This document shows positions 23,803 to 32,753 of a stretch of DNA of 64,000 bases, one piece after another. Position numbers and translations under genes: made by a program. Each line of letters begins with the position of its first letter. The stretch's first letter is position 1. A model generated the notes under the pieces. The model was given only the letters and a program-made list of their open reading frames with translations. It did not search any database and was not told where the DNA came from. The DNA is from Lentilactobacillus otakiensis DSM 19908 = JCM 15040 (GTDB lineage Bacteria; Bacillota; Bacilli; Lactobacillales; Lactobacillaceae), in assembly GCF_001434145.1 (NCBI RefSeq), contig NZ_AZED01000014.1:310001-374000 (forward strand), written 5' to 3'.

Positions 23803-25215
23803 TTACAGAATGTAACGTGACAGGTCCTTGTTTTGAGCTAATTTACCGACCTTGTCGTCAACGTATTTTTCGGTAATCGTGATGTCACCCATCTGCATAT
23901 CAGGGCCTTCGTAAAGGATGTCTTCAAGTAATTTTTCTAGGATCGTGTGCAGACGACGAGCGCCAATATTGTCTGTATTATGGTTAACGTCGGTCGCAAT
24001 CTCGGCAATTCGATTGATGGCCTCGATTGTGAAAGTCACTTTAATATTGTCAGTCCCGATCAAAGCGATGTACTGCTTGGTGAGTGAGTTGGTTGGCTCT
24101 GTCAAAATTCGGACAAAGTCCTCTTTGGTCAGTTCGTTTAATTCAACTCGAATTGGGAAACGGCCTTGGAGTTCAGGAATCAAATCTGAAGGCTTGTTCT
24201 CAGCAAAGGCACCTGAACCGATAAAAAGCATGTGGTCAGTATTAACCGTGCCATATTTGGTATTAACTTGTGAACCTTCAACGATTGGTAAAATGTCTCG
24301 TTGAACACCTTCACGGGAAACTTCCCCGCTATTTTGGGATTTACCTGGGGCAATTTTGTCAATTTCATCGATAAAGATAATCCCTGTGTTTTCAGCACGG
24401 ACAATCGCATTATGATACAGGTCTGCCTTGTTAATCAGTTCCTCAGATGCTTGTCGAGTTAAAATTTCGCGCGCTTCGCTAACCGGCACAGTCCGCTTGA
24501 TTTTCTTCTTTGGCATCAAACCTGATAAGGTATCATTCAAATCGATCCCCATTTGGTTCATCATGGTGCTTTGGCCGGCAGGTTGTTGTGAAGGATCGTC
24601 CATTTCAATTTCAACTTGGTCGTTTTCAAGCAAGCCTGCCTTGAGTTTTTCGGCCGTTGACATCCGCTTCTCACGAATATCATCAGTCACATCTTCTTGG
24701 TCGTCCTGGTCTGCAGAAGGCATTTGGCCATTTTGCATTTGAGTAAACATGTTCATGAGGTTCTGCATGTCATTTTGACGTTTTTCTTTTTTCTTGGCAG
24801 GTACTAACAGCTTAACCAGTCGATTATTGGCCTGTTTTTCGGCTTCGACATGGACCTGCTTATATTGATCGGCACGTTCCAACTGGATAGCATTTTCAAC
24901 CAGGTCACGGACCATGGATTCAACATCACCACCAACATAGCCGACTTCAGTGAACTTAGTAGCTTCGACTTTGACAAATGGTGCGTTGACAATCTTGGCC
25001 AATCGGCGGGCAATTTCAGTTTTACCAACTCCGGTCGGTCCGATCATGAGTAGATTTTTTGGTGAAATTTCATCCTGCATGTCCTTTGACAGCTGCATTC
25101 TGCGATAACGATTCCGCAAAGCAACCGCAACGGCTTTTTTGGCTTCATTTTGACCCACAATGTATTGGTCTAAAACGTCAACAATCTCTTTTGGTGTTTG
25201 AGTAGACTCAGTCAA
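23803..25215 (-). CDS. hslU: ATP-dependent protease ATPase subunit HslU (ClpY)
   Basis: HslU is the AAA+ unfoldase that feeds proteins to the HslV protease. It has 470 residues. Walker A is GPTGVGKTEIA (about 54-64), the pore-loop region GYVGGDVES follows (about 92), and Walker B is IIFIDEIDKIA (about 262). The inserted I-domain spans about 110-240 and contains a low-complexity Met/Gln/Asp segment (NMFTQMQNGQMPSADQDDQED). The C-terminal tail DLSRYIL is the conserved peptide that docks into HslV. It starts 12 bases after hslV. Confidence 0.97.
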   Translation of the reverse strand: MTESTQTPKEIVDVLDQYIVGQNEAKKAVAVALRNRYRRMQLSKDMQDEISPKNLLMIGPTGVGKTEIARRLAKIVNAPFVKVEATKFTEVGYVGGDVESMVRDLVENAIQLERADQYKQVHVEAEKQANNRLVKLLVPAKKKEKRQNDMQNLMNMFTQMQNGQMPSADQDDQEDVTDDIREKRMSTAEKLKAGLLENDQVEIEMDDPSQQPAGQSTMMNQMGIDLNDTLSGLMPKKKIKRTVPVSEAREILTRQASEELINKADLYHNAIVRAENTGIIFIDEIDKIAPGKSQNSGEVSREGVQRDILPIVEGSQVNTKYGTVNTDHMLFIGSGAFAENKPSDLIPELQGRFPIRVELNELTKEDFVRILTEPTNSLTKQYIALIGTDNIKVTFTIEAINRIAEIATDVNHNTDNIGARRLHTILEKLLEDILYEGPDMQMGDITITEKYVDDKVGKLAQNKDLSRYIL

Positions 25216-25227
25216 TTTAAGTTCCTC

Positions 25228-25770
25228 CTATAATTCTTCAGAAATCACGTTCTGGTTGGTGAAGATATCGATATTTCCAGCAATGTGAATGGCAGCTTCT
25301 GCGATTTCTCTGGCGCTCATGTCTTGAGCGTGGTGTTTCATGGCAGTTGCGGCAGCCAGTGCGAAGTTACCACCTGACCCAATGGCTAAAATATCGTCAT
25401 CTGGCTCGATGACTTCACCTTGGCCGGATACCAGTAGTAAATCCTTGTCGTTCATCACGATTAATAAAGCTTCAAGCTTTTGCAGCTGCTGATCGCCACG
25501 CCACTCTTGGGCTAATTCAACGGCAGATCGTTTGAGATCGCCGTCAAATTGATTTAATTTCTTTTCGAAACGTTCTTCAAGGTTAAAAGCATCGGCAACG
25601 CTACCAGCAAAGCCGACGACAACTTTGTTATCGTAAATGCGACGAACCTTGTGGGCAGTTCCTTTCATGATGACTTTTTCACCCATGGTAACCTGACCGT
25701 CTCCGGCCATAGCGAGATGTCCGTTGTGACGGACAGCGACGATGGTTGTTGCTTCAAATTTGATTGGCAT
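25228..25770 (-). CDS. hslV: ATP-dependent protease subunit HslV (ClpQ/CodW)
   Basis: HslV is the proteasome-like peptidase ring of the HslUV protease. It has 180 residues. The N-terminus [17 protein letters not shown] suggests a short propeptide before the active-site Thr (residue 8 or 9, in ATTIVAV). [16 protein letters not shown] and [11 protein letters not shown] (about 53) are family signatures, and [11 protein letters not shown] lies near residue 133. It starts 14 bases after xerC and is followed by hslU, as in the Bacillus codV-clpQ-clpY order, but codY does not follow. Confidence 0.97.
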   Translation of the reverse strand: MPIKFEATTIVAVRHNGHLAMAGDGQVTMGEKVIMKGTAHKVRRIYDNKVVVGFAGSVADAFNLEERFEKKLNQFDGDLKRSAVELAQEWRGDQQLQKLEALLIVMNDKDLLLVSGQGEVIEPDDDILAIGSGGNFALAAATAMKHHAQDMSAREIAEAAIHIAGNIDIFTNQNVISEEL

Positions 25771-25783
25771 AGTATACCCCTTT

Positions 25784-26728
25784 TTATTTTGATTTTAATG
25801 AATCATTATTTCGAGGAAAATACTTCTTATAATCATCCATTAAATGTGATTTGGTAACATGTGTGTAAATTTGGGTTGTCGATAGGCTGCTATGGCCCAG
25901 CAACTCCTGGACAGATCGCATGTCAGCACCGTTATTGAGCATTTCTGTTGCGAAGGTGTGGCGTAACATGTGGGGATGAATCTTGGTGGTCAGACTGCTT
26001 TGTTTGACAATCTCGTCCATAATATATTCGATTCCTCGGGCTGTAATCGGCCTGCCATAATGATTAATGAACAGAAATCGGTGGCTTTGATGATACTTAG
26101 CCATGATTGGGCCTCTGGCACCACTCAAGTATGCTTCAATTGCATCTTGAGCATATTCCCCAAAGGGAACGTAACGCTGCTTGTTGCCCTTCCCAGTGAC
26201 TAAAATGGTCCGGTTATCCAAATCAATATCATTCAATTGAATACCGGCACATTCACTCACCCGAATACCGGTTGCGTAAAGTGTTTCTAAAACCGCCGAA
26301 TTTCTTAACCCAAGTTGAGGATTAGGATTTTGTTTGGCGCCTTCAAAAAGTGCCCGCATCTCATTTTGGTACAAAAATCTTGGCAGCCGACGATTATTTG
26401 TCTTCAGGTGAACGTACTCGAATGGATTATGAGCGATGACCTCACTTTTAACCAAAAATGCGTAAAATGATTTTAATGCAGAAATCTTTTGGGCAATCGA
26501 ATTTCTGGCGTACTTTTTTTCGTACAAGTTAGTCAGAAACGATTCAACGTCAAAGGCGTCCACTTTCGTCAGTTCTTTCTGGTCACTAGGCACCTCAGCT
26601 AAAAATACGACGAACTCGGTGATTGCCTGCTGATATGCCTGGATCGTATCTGCAGAATAATTTCGATCACTTCGTAGATACTTCAAAAACCATTGAATAT
26701 TTTTTTGATCTCCATTTAATTCCGTCAT
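25784..26728 (-). CDS. xerC: Tyrosine recombinase XerC (CodV)
   Basis: This 314-residue site-specific recombinase acts with XerD at dif to resolve chromosome dimers. The N-terminal core-binding domain spans about 8-100. The catalytic domain has Arg in [12 protein letters not shown] (about 158), Lys in [12 protein letters not shown] (about 182), [14 protein letters not shown] (about 253), His in LLGHSSL (about 279) and Tyr in QIYTHV (about 289). All six positions are intact, unlike XerS at 12 kb. It is followed at once by hslV and hslU. Its presence supports the dif-like site at 10874-10901 as a functional XerC/D target; xerD is not in this window. Confidence 0.95.
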   Translation of the reverse strand: MTELNGDQKNIQWFLKYLRSDRNYSADTIQAYQQAITEFVVFLAEVPSDQKELTKVDAFDVESFLTNLYEKKYARNSIAQKISALKSFYAFLVKSEVIAHNPFEYVHLKTNNRRLPRFLYQNEMRALFEGAKQNPNPQLGLRNSAVLETLYATGIRVSECAGIQLNDIDLDNRTILVTGKGNKQRYVPFGEYAQDAIEAYLSGARGPIMAKYHQSHRFLFINHYGRPITARGIEYIMDEIVKQSSLTTKIHPHMLRHTFATEMLNNGADMRSVQELLGHSSLSTTQIYTHVTKSHLMDDYKKYFPRNNDSLKSK

Positions 26729-26956
26729 GAGCCACCATCCTCAACGATGTAATCGCGTTCAAGTCCTAACATCTATGATAGCAAATAAACGCGGCTTGTG
26801 CCTGGATTGCATTGAAATTAAAGAAAACTAAATTCGATTAGCCTCATCGAATAAGCGTCATTCTACATAGCTCGTTAGCAGTCGGCAAACTAAAGTGCCA
26901 GTCTTTACCAGAACTTAAGATTTACTTTGGTCGTCTGATTCACCAAACGGAAACAC
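26729..26956. other. Intergenic region between xerC and rplS, no gene seen
   Basis: This stretch holds the upstream region of xerC. ATTCGAT (26832-26838) and ATCGAAT (26846-26852) form a small hairpin. A TATCAT-like -10 on the - strand lies near 26773-26778, without a clear -35. No coding frame or RNA gene was recognised. Confidence 0.5.
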
Positions 26957-26988
26957 AAAAAAGACCGAATCGATTTCTCGATTCAGTC
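26957..26988 (-). terminator. Terminator after rplS
   Basis: On the - strand GACTGAATCGA (26988-26978) pairs with TCGATTCGGTC (26973-26963) with a GAAA loop, followed by TTTTTTG. Confidence 0.9.
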
Positions 26989-27000
26989 TGGTTTGGTTCA

Positions 27001-27363
27001 TTATCCACGTGAACGAAGTGAAGCTCTAATACGAGCAGCCTTACCTTGTAAGTCACGCAGGTAGTAAAGCTTAGCACGACGAACGTGTCCTTGTCTTACT
27101 ACTTCGATTTTATCAACTCGTGGTGAATGAAGTGGGAAAATTCGTTCAACACCAACACCGTTACTTACTTTACGAACAGTGTAAGTTGCTTGAATTCCTG
27201 AACCCTTGCGTTTGATAACAACACCTTCGAACAACTGAATACGTTCTCTGGTACCTTCAACAACCTTAACGTAGATTTTCACAGAATCTCCGGCACGGAA
27301 ATCAGGAATATCATTACGTAGTTGTTTCTCGTTGATCTTGTCAATCAATTGATTTTGTCGCAT
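27001..27363 (-). CDS. rplS: 50S ribosomal protein L19
   Basis: L19 sits at the subunit interface of the ribosome. It has 120 residues including the start [16 protein letters not shown], and the start is ATG 27363, after AAAGGAAG; a TTG 6 bases upstream is less likely. Signature segments are [22 protein letters not shown] (in two parts [12 protein letters not shown] and [10 protein letters not shown]), [28 protein letters not shown] and [18 protein letters not shown]. It is transcribed apart from trmD, from its own promoter with a structured leader. Confidence 0.97.
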   Translation of the reverse strand: MRQNQLIDKINEKQLRNDIPDFRAGDSVKIYVKVVEGTRERIQLFEGVVIKRKGSGIQATYTVRKVSNGVGVERIFPLHSPRVDKIEVVRQGHVRRAKLYYLRDLQGKAARIRASLRSRG

Positions 27364-27369
27364 AAACAA

Positions 27370-27437
27370 ATCTTCCTTTCACTAACATTCATTATCTTGT
27401 TTGACAGCGGAATGTTGTTTTGCGGCTTGCGCCAAAA
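27370..27437 (-). promoter_or_regulatory. Putative L19 leader RNA
   Basis: The rplS 5' leader folds into AACATTC/GAATGTT (27416-27410 with 27390-27384) preceded by a GGC-GCAA-GCC tetraloop hairpin (about 27433-27424). This resembles the Firmicutes L19 autoregulatory leader, but the match is from memory. Confidence 0.5.
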
Positions 27438-27442
27438 ATTAG

Positions 27443-27472
27443 TGTAACATAATTAATCCTTGTCTGTAAAGG
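27443..27472 (-). promoter_or_regulatory. Promoter of rplS
   Basis: On the - strand TTTACA (about 27472-27467) is followed after 18 bp by TACACT (about 27448-27443), with TG one base before it (extended -10). Confidence 0.6.
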
Positions 27473-28253
27473 TTTTTTTCTTGTCAGCATCCTTTGCAGC
27501 CTGCTTTTCTTCTTCCTCAATTCGAACGTCTGCGAACAGCTTTTTTTGCGTACTGGTCAAATTATGATGATCAATTAGGTCCGGCCGACGCAGATAGGTT
27601 CGACGCAGAGCCTCTTTTTGATTCCATAAGGCGATCTTTTTGTGGTCGCCATTCATCAGGACTTCAGGGACTTTCATGCCTCGAAATTCAGCTGGTCGGG
27701 TATATTGAGGTTCTTCAAGCAAACCAGTGGAAAATGATTCTTCAACACTTGACTGGTTATTGCCCAAAACACCAGGAATCAGACGGGTAATTGCATCAAT
27801 CATAACCATTGCCGGTAATTCCCCGCCGGTCAACACGAAGTCTCCTAGGGAATATTCATCGGTGACGATTGAACGAATCCGTTCGTCATAGCCCTCATAA
27901 TGACCACAGATAAAGGTTAAATGGTCATCATGTGACAGTATCTCAGCATCATGCTGTTTAAATTGCTTTCCAGCCGGATCCATGAGAATCACTTTACCTT
28001 GCGGATATCCAGCAGCCTTCGCAGTCTTTCTGGTATGGTCGTAGGCATCCAAAATTGGTTGCGCCTGAAGCAGCATACCCGCCCCACCGCCAAACGGATA
28101 GTCATCTACATGGCGATGCTTATCGGTGGTGAACTCCCGAAAATTGGTCACATCTAAATCAATGATGTGATTTTCGATTGCTTTTCCGATAATTGAATCG
28201 TGCATCGGAACTGAAAACATTTCTGGAAAAAGGCTTAATACATCAATTCTCAT
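27453..28253 (-). CDS. trmD: tRNA (guanine-N1)-methyltransferase TrmD
   Basis: TrmD methylates G37 of tRNAs using S-adenosylmethionine and prevents frameshifting. It has 266 residues. The SPOUT knot region includes [12 protein letters not shown] (about 114-125), [19 protein letters not shown] (about 136-154) and [34 protein letters not shown] (parts YTRPAEFRG and [10 protein letters not shown]) and RRPDL are also typical. A charged C-terminal tail of about 25 residues ([15 protein letters not shown]) extends past the usual end. The ATG overlaps the rimM stop by 4 bases, so translation is coupled. Confidence 0.97.
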   Translation of the reverse strand: MRIDVLSLFPEMFSVPMHDSIIGKAIENHIIDLDVTNFREFTTDKHRHVDDYPFGGGAGMLLQAQPILDAYDHTRKTAKAAGYPQGKVILMDPAGKQFKQHDAEILSHDDHLTFICGHYEGYDERIRSIVTDEYSLGDFVLTGGELPAMVMIDAITRLIPGVLGNNQSSVEESFSTGLLEEPQYTRPAEFRGMKVPEVLMNGDHKKIALWNQKEALRRTYLRRPDLIDHHNLTSTQKKLFADVRIEEEEKQAAKDADKKKTFTDKD

Positions 28254-28771
28254 TCGTCCAAGCCCTCCGGAACGTCAGCCGTTATTTTGCCGGCATCGAG
28301 GTCAACATTTGTGATGACTGAATCAATTTTTGGTAATAATAGGTCTTTTTGACCATCCCGTTCAACGACCCAAACATCGTTGGCACCCGGTGATAAGATT
28401 TCTTTCACTTGGCCGATTTCATTGCCCTGAGGGTCGACGACATCCAAACCAATAATTTGGTGGTAATAATATTCACCGGGTTTGAGATCGTCATTAGAGA
28501 GACTATCCTCGTCGATTTTGAGTTCTGATGGCTTTAAGTACTCAACATCATTAATTGAGGGATGATTCTTGAAATGCAACAGAATAAAGCCTTTGTGCTT
28601 GCGAACACTGTCGATCGTCAAGCCAACCATCTCTTTTCTGTTGGGCAGCTTGGCAAAAACGGTGTTGCCGACCTTAAATCGTTTGTCGGGAAAATCAGTG
28701 ATTGAAATCACTCGGACTTCGCCTTTCAAGCCTTGGGTATTGACAATTTTGCCGATATTATAATAATTCAT
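28250..28771 (-). CDS. rimM: Ribosome maturation factor RimM
   Basis: RimM helps assemble the 30S head around ribosomal protein S19. It has 173 residues. The start is ATG 28771, 9 bases after GGAGGA; the longer frame to 28879 reads back through a terminator. The N-terminal domain has [19 protein letters not shown] (about 3-21). The C-terminal PRC-barrel begins around [20 protein letters not shown] (about 95) and ends with [22 protein letters not shown] (parts [10 protein letters not shown] and [10 protein letters not shown]). It overlaps trmD. Confidence 0.96.
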   Translation of the reverse strand: MNYYNIGKIVNTQGLKGEVRVISITDFPDKRFKVGNTVFAKLPNRKEMVGLTIDSVRKHKGFILLHFKNHPSINDVEYLKPSELKIDEDSLSNDDLKPGEYYYHQIIGLDVVDPQGNEIGQVKEILSPGANDVWVVERDGQKDLLLPKIDSVITNVDLDAGKITADVPEGLDE

Positions 28772-28814
28772 CAAATAATTCCTCCAGCTCACTTTGAATT
28801 CCAATTTTGAATAA

Positions 28815-28857
28815 GAAAAAAGGGCCCAAACAAAACATACGTTTCGCTTAAGAACCC
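28815..28857 (-). terminator. Terminator or attenuator between khpA and rimM
   Basis: On the - strand GGGTTC...CGAAAC pairs with GTTTTG...GGGCCC, followed by TTTTTT. It lies inside the rpsP-khpA-rimM-trmD order and may lower rimM-trmD expression relative to rpsP. Confidence 0.7.
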
Positions 28858-29105
28858 TATTGCTTCCCATCGTCAACAATCAAACGAGCTTTCTTTTGAC
28901 CCTCAACCGGAACGCTGTACACAATTGTCCTGATTGTCTGAATCACATGGCCATGCTTTCCAATGATTCTGCCAATGTCATCTTCATTTAACTTCAGATG
29001 ATATTCCAGGAATCGATCGGATTCATTATGCGAAATCTCGACATCATTTGGATAATCGACTAACGGTGAAATAATCTTATTAATTAAACCATCAATACTT
29101 GTCAT
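28857..29105 (-). CDS. khpA: KH-domain RNA-binding protein KhpA
   Basis: KhpA is a small KH-domain protein that pairs with KhpB/EloR and affects cell elongation and RNA metabolism in Gram-positive cocci and lactobacilli. It has 82 residues from ATG 29105; a GTG at 29117 is an alternative start. The single KH domain holds the GxxG-type loop in IGRIIGKHGHVIQTIRTIV (about 44-62). It sits between rpsP and rimM, its usual place in Firmicutes. The ribosome binding site is weak (GTGAGTG), and the gene may depend on translation of rpsP, whose stop is 16 bases upstream. Confidence 0.93.
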   Translation of the reverse strand: MTSIDGLINKIISPLVDYPNDVEISHNESDRFLEYHLKLNEDDIGRIIGKHGHVIQTIRTIVYSVPVEGQKKARLIVDDGKQ

Positions 29106-29121
29106 GATGATAATCACTCAC

Positions 29122-29397
29122 TTACTTTTTTGAGTATTTAGCTTCGTGATATTTCTTCATAATGCCGGCATCTGATAAGATGTTACGAACAGTATCAGAT
29201 GGTTGGGCACCATTGTTTAACCAGTTCATGATTGATTCTTCTTCAAGAGTAATCTTAGCTGGTTGAGTTAATGGGCTGTAAGTACCAACGTTTTCGATGA
29301 AACGACCGTCACGAGGACTACGTGAATCGGCAACAACGATACGGTAATAAGGACGCTTCTTTGAACCCATGCGCTTTAAACGAATCTTAACTGACAT
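29122..29397 (-). CDS. rpsP: 30S ribosomal protein S16
   Basis: S16 is a primary assembly protein of the 30S subunit. It has 91 residues. [33 protein letters not shown] (seen as adjoining parts [18 protein letters not shown] and [14 protein letters not shown]) fills the N-terminal half, and [12 protein letters not shown] is the C-terminal signature. AGGAGG precedes the ATG. It heads the rpsP-khpA-rimM-trmD transcript, with a clear promoter just upstream. Confidence 0.98.
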   Translation of the reverse strand: MSVKIRLKRMGSKKRPYYRIVVADSRSPRDGRFIENVGTYSPLTQPAKITLEEESIMNWLNNGAQPSDTVRNILSDAGIMKKYHEAKYSKK

Positions 29398-29430
29398 GCT
29401 TTTACCTCCTGTAATGTTTTAACGATTAAT

Positions 29431-29459
29431 AATATACCAGTAATTTGAATGCTTGTAAA
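29431..29459 (-). promoter_or_regulatory. Promoter of rpsP operon
   Basis: On the - strand TTTACA (29459-29454) and TATATT (29436-29431) are 17 bp apart. Confidence 0.8.
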
Positions 29460-29557
29460 GGTTTTTTTCTTTACACCGTCAAAATGGCTTGTTTATTGGT
29501 TAGATTTAGACTTGTTGGACAAATTGACCAGCTGTTAACGACAATTGCTTGTCAGAA

Positions 29558-30994
29558 TTAACGACGTTTTTTATTTTTCTTCATCCGACGTTTCTTGTTC
29601 TTTTTCATCTTCCGGCTGAACTGTTTCATTGCCAGCTTGGACATTTTACCGCCCATGCCAGTGCTATTCATCATATTTTCCATACCAGACATGTTACCCT
29701 TGGAAACCTTGTTCATCATGGTCTTCATCTGACCAAACTGTTTGATCATTCGATTGACTTCTTGAACTGGGCGCCCGGAACCACGGGCAATTCTCCTACG
29801 TCTTGATGGATTTAAAACGTCTGGATCCGTTCGCTCTTGTTCCGTCATTGAATAGACGATAGCTTTAAGATGATCCATATCTTTGGGATTCATATTAGCG
29901 TTTTTGAGCTGTGGATTGTTGGCCATTCCAGGAATCATCTTCATAATTTCATCCAAAGGACCCATTTTTTGAATTTGATTTAATTGGTCGACAAAATCGT
30001 TGAAATCAAAAGTGTTTTCCTTGATCTTTTCGGAAAGCTCTTGGGCTTGTTTTTCATCATATTCTTTTTGAGTCTTTTCAATGAGTGAAAGCATATCACC
30101 CATCCCAAGGATTCGAGAAGCCATTCGATCAGGATAAAAGACGTCCAAATCAGACATTTTTTCACCCTGACCAACAAACTTAATTGGCTTTTGAGTAACC
30201 GCACGAATTGAGAGTGCAGCACCACCACGGGTATCACCATCCAGCTTGGTTAGGACGACACCAGTGACATCCAAGGTCTTATTAAAGCCCTCGGCAGTTG
30301 CCACGGCGTTTTGACCAGTCATGGCATCAATGACCAACAAGATTTCGTTTGGTTGAACGGCATCTTTAATATGACTCAACTCGTCCATCAACTTCTCGTC
30401 GATTTGCAAACGACCGGCGGTATCGATGATCACGTAGTCGTTATGATCTTCTTTAGCCTTTTGTACACCTTGTTTGGCAATTTCAACTGGATCAACATCT
30501 GTTCCTAGTTGGAAAACAGGCACGTCAATCTCTTGGCCAACTGTTTGCAGTTGATCAATGGCAGCTGGCCGGTAGACATCATCAGCAATCAATAAAGGGC
30601 GGGCATTTTGCTCGTTCTTTAATTTCAAAGCTAACTTACCGGCAGTGGTCGTTTTACCAGCACCTTGAAGTCCAGACATCATGATGATTGTCGGAATCTT
30701 TTCGGATTTGTTTAGGGGAACTGCTTCTTCCCCCATTGTTTTGGTTAATTCTTCGTCAACAATTTTGACAATTTGTTGAGATGGATTCAAGCCTTCCAGC
30801 ACCTTGGCACCGTTGGCCCGTTCCTCAACTGTTTTGACAAAATCACGAACGACTTGGAAATTGACATCGGCTTCAAGTAAAGCCAGACGGATCTCACGCA
30901 TGGTAGCACGAAGGTCTGATTGTGAGACCTTTCCTTTACCACGTAAAGTTTTCATGGCGTTTTGTAAACGCTCGGTTAATCCTTCAAAAGCCAA
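29558..30994 (-). CDS. ffh: Signal recognition particle protein Ffh
   Basis: Ffh is the GTPase of the signal recognition particle; with 4.5S/6S RNA it delivers ribosomes making membrane proteins to FtsY. It has 478 residues. The NG domain holds GLQGAGKTTTAGKLA (about 108-122), DVYRPAAIDQL, DTAGRL (about 190) and LTKLDGDTRGGAAL (about 246). The methionine-rich M domain (about 325-455) binds the signal peptide and RNA, with SRRRRIARGSGRPVQEVN. The C-terminus ends in a duplicated basic octamer, KKNKKRRM then KKNKKRR. It starts 12 bases after ylxM. Confidence 0.97.
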   Translation of the reverse strand: MAFEGLTERLQNAMKTLRGKGKVSQSDLRATMREIRLALLEADVNFQVVRDFVKTVEERANGAKVLEGLNPSQQIVKIVDEELTKTMGEEAVPLNKSEKIPTIIMMSGLQGAGKTTTAGKLALKLKNEQNARPLLIADDVYRPAAIDQLQTVGQEIDVPVFQLGTDVDPVEIAKQGVQKAKEDHNDYVIIDTAGRLQIDEKLMDELSHIKDAVQPNEILLVIDAMTGQNAVATAEGFNKTLDVTGVVLTKLDGDTRGGAALSIRAVTQKPIKFVGQGEKMSDLDVFYPDRMASRILGMGDMLSLIEKTQKEYDEKQAQELSEKIKENTFDFNDFVDQLNQIQKMGPLDEIMKMIPGMANNPQLKNANMNPKDMDHLKAIVYSMTEQERTDPDVLNPSRRRRIARGSGRPVQEVNRMIKQFGQMKTMMNKVSKGNMSGMENMMNSTGMGGKMSKLAMKQFSRKMKKNKKRRMKKNKKRR

Positions 30995-31006
30995 TTAGTT
31001 CACCCC

Positions 31007-31348
31007 TTATTGTTCTTCGGTTGTTTCCAGATTTCTGATCATTGAGTTTAATTTTTGATCGTGGGAATATTTTTGTTCAACATAAGACTGAATCTGATCA
31101 AGTTTGTGATTTCGATCGACAAAACTGTGATATAAATTCAATTTATCTTCGTATTGCTGCAGAATCTTTTCTGACCGGCGGATATTATCATAAACCGCTT
31201 GTCGACTGACGTTATACTCACCAGCAATTTCACCCAGCGAATAATCGTCTGCATAATACAGCTCAATATAATTTGCCTGCTTTTTGGTGAGTAACGGCTC
31301 GTAAAATTCAAACAAAGAATTAATATAGTTGTTTTTTTCCAGTTCCAT
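31007..31348 (-). CDS. ylxM: UPF0122 helix-turn-helix protein YlxM
   Basis: YlxM-type proteins are small sigma-factor-like HTH proteins encoded just before ffh and reported to be linked with SRP function. It has 113 residues from ATG 31348, 8 bases after AAAGGAG; a TTG two codons upstream is too close. The HTH region is [41 protein letters not shown], recognised by [11 protein letters not shown] (about 23) and [11 protein letters not shown] (about 50). The C-terminal half is charged and helical. It sits between ftsY and ffh, the usual context. Confidence 0.93.
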   Translation of the reverse strand: MELEKNNYINSLFEFYEPLLTKKQANYIELYYADDYSLGEIAGEYNVSRQAVYDNIRRSEKILQQYEDKLNLYHSFVDRNHKLDQIQSYVEQKYSHDQKLNSMIRNLETTEEQ

Positions 31349-31424
31349 GTTCAAGCTCCTTTAACAACCGATACGTCCATAGCGTACCGATTAATGCCGA
31401 GTCAGTCAACGCTAAATGCACAGT

Positions 31425-32753
31425 CTATTCGGAAATTAATCCTTTAAATAATCCATAGACAAAATCATTTGGATCAAACGGCTTGAGATCGGTGACTTTT
31501 TCGCCTAAGCCAACGTATTTAACCGGCAAATGCAACTCGCTGCGGATGGCAAGGACGATTCCACCACGAGCAGTCCCATCTAATTTGGTCAAGACGATTC
31601 CAGTTACATCAGTCGCTTCTTTAAACATTTTGGCTTGGGTCATAGCATTTTGACCAGTGGTTGCATCCAAGACCAGCAAAACTTCGTGGGGGGCTTCAGG
31701 AATTTCTCGGGTGAGAATCTTTTTCATCTTACTCAATTCGTTCATCAAATTAACTTTGTTCTGTAAACGCCCGGCTGTATCAACCATCAGCACATCATAA
31801 TTGTCATCACGCGCTTTTTGGACAGCGTCATAGACGACTGACGCCGGATCGCTCTTGGCTTTTCCTTTTACAATATCGACGCCATCACGCACAGCCCAAA
31901 CATTTAGTTGCTCAATTGCGCCGGCTCTAAAAGTATCGGCAGCTGCCAGAACAACTTTTTTGCCCTGATCTTTGTACATTTTAGCCATTTTACCAATCGT
32001 GGTCGTTTTACCAACACCATTTACCCCAACAAAGAGGATCACAGTTGGCCCCGATTTGGCCATGTTAATTGCTGGGTTTTCACCGTTACCGGCTTTATCG
32101 TACATATCGATGAGCTTTTTAACGATCACATTTTGAACATCTTTTGGCTTTTTGGCATTTTGCAGCTTCACTTCATCACGCAGCTCATCGGTAATCCGCA
32201 TTGAAGTTTCAAAACCAACATCAGATTCAATCAGCATATCTTCCAAGTTATCGAAAAATGACTCATCGACATGCCGGAAATTAGCTAATAACGCGTTGAG
32301 CTTCTCACCAAATGAGGAACGAGACTTTTCCAAGCCCTTTTCGTATTGTACCGTAGTTGATTCAGCAGCAGCTTCATTATGTTCATCAGCTTCCGGCTGT
32401 TGACCAGCTTGACTAGTTTGTGAAGCCTCTTCACCTGGTTCCTGAGTATTTTCCTTGGTTTCCTCCTGTGGTTGAGAAGGTGCCTCTTTAGTCGGCTCAG
32501 TTGGCGTAGAACTTGGCTCTTCAGGCTGCTCATCTGCTTGTTGAGCAGACTTTTCGGTGGTTTGGACATCTGCAGACGGATCGGTTGTTTGCTTTGGGCT
32601 TTCGTCTGAAGTTGATACTGCACTGCTTGGACTTGGTTGAACCTCTTCCTTGGCTGGTGTTTCAGTTGCTGGCTCGGTTTGTTCAGTTGATTTTTCTGGT
32701 TCCTTTTCTTCATTCTTCTTTGAACGACGTTTAAATATATCAAAAAGACCCAA
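31425..32753 (-). CDS. ftsY: Signal recognition particle receptor FtsY
   Basis: FtsY is the membrane-associated receptor GTPase that docks the SRP. It has 442 residues. MGLFDIFKRRSKK is an N-terminal basic, membrane-touching helix, and residues about 14-140 are a low-complexity acidic region rich in Glu, Gln, Pro, Ser and Thr. The NG domain follows: VGVNGVGKTTTIGKMAK (about 242), AADTFRAGAIEQL, DTAGRLQNKVNLM (about 325) and LTKLDGTARGGIVLA (about 385). The start is TTG 32753, 6 bases after GGAGGTG and directly after the smc stop, so translation is probably coupled. A short gap separates it from ylxM. Confidence 0.96.
   Translation of the reverse strand: MGLFDIFKRRSKKNEEKEPEKSTEQTEPATETPAKEEVQPSPSSAVSTSDESPKQTTDPSADVQTTEKSAQQADEQPEEPSSTPTEPTKEAPSQPQEETKENTQEPGEEASQTSQAGQQPEADEHNEAAAESTTVQYEKGLEKSRSSFGEKLNALLANFRHVDESFFDNLEDMLIESDVGFETSMRITDELRDEVKLQNAKKPKDVQNVIVKKLIDMYDKAGNGENPAINMAKSGPTVILFVGVNGVGKTTTIGKMAKMYKDQGKKVVLAAADTFRAGAIEQLNVWAVRDGVDIVKGKAKSDPASVVYDAVQKARDDNYDVLMVDTAGRLQNKVNLMNELSKMKKILTREIPEAPHEVLLVLDATTGQNAMTQAKMFKEATDVTGIVLTKLDGTARGGIVLAIRSELHLPVKYVGLGEKVTDLKPFDPNDFVYGLFKGLISE

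Noticed and set aside
26729-26956. tRNA or small RNA gene
   Set aside because: No cloverleaf or strong promoter-terminator pair was found; only a weak 7-bp hairpin is present.
32285-32743. Lysine/glutamine-rich frame inside ftsY
   Set aside because: It is the out-of-frame reading of the low-complexity FtsY N-terminal region.
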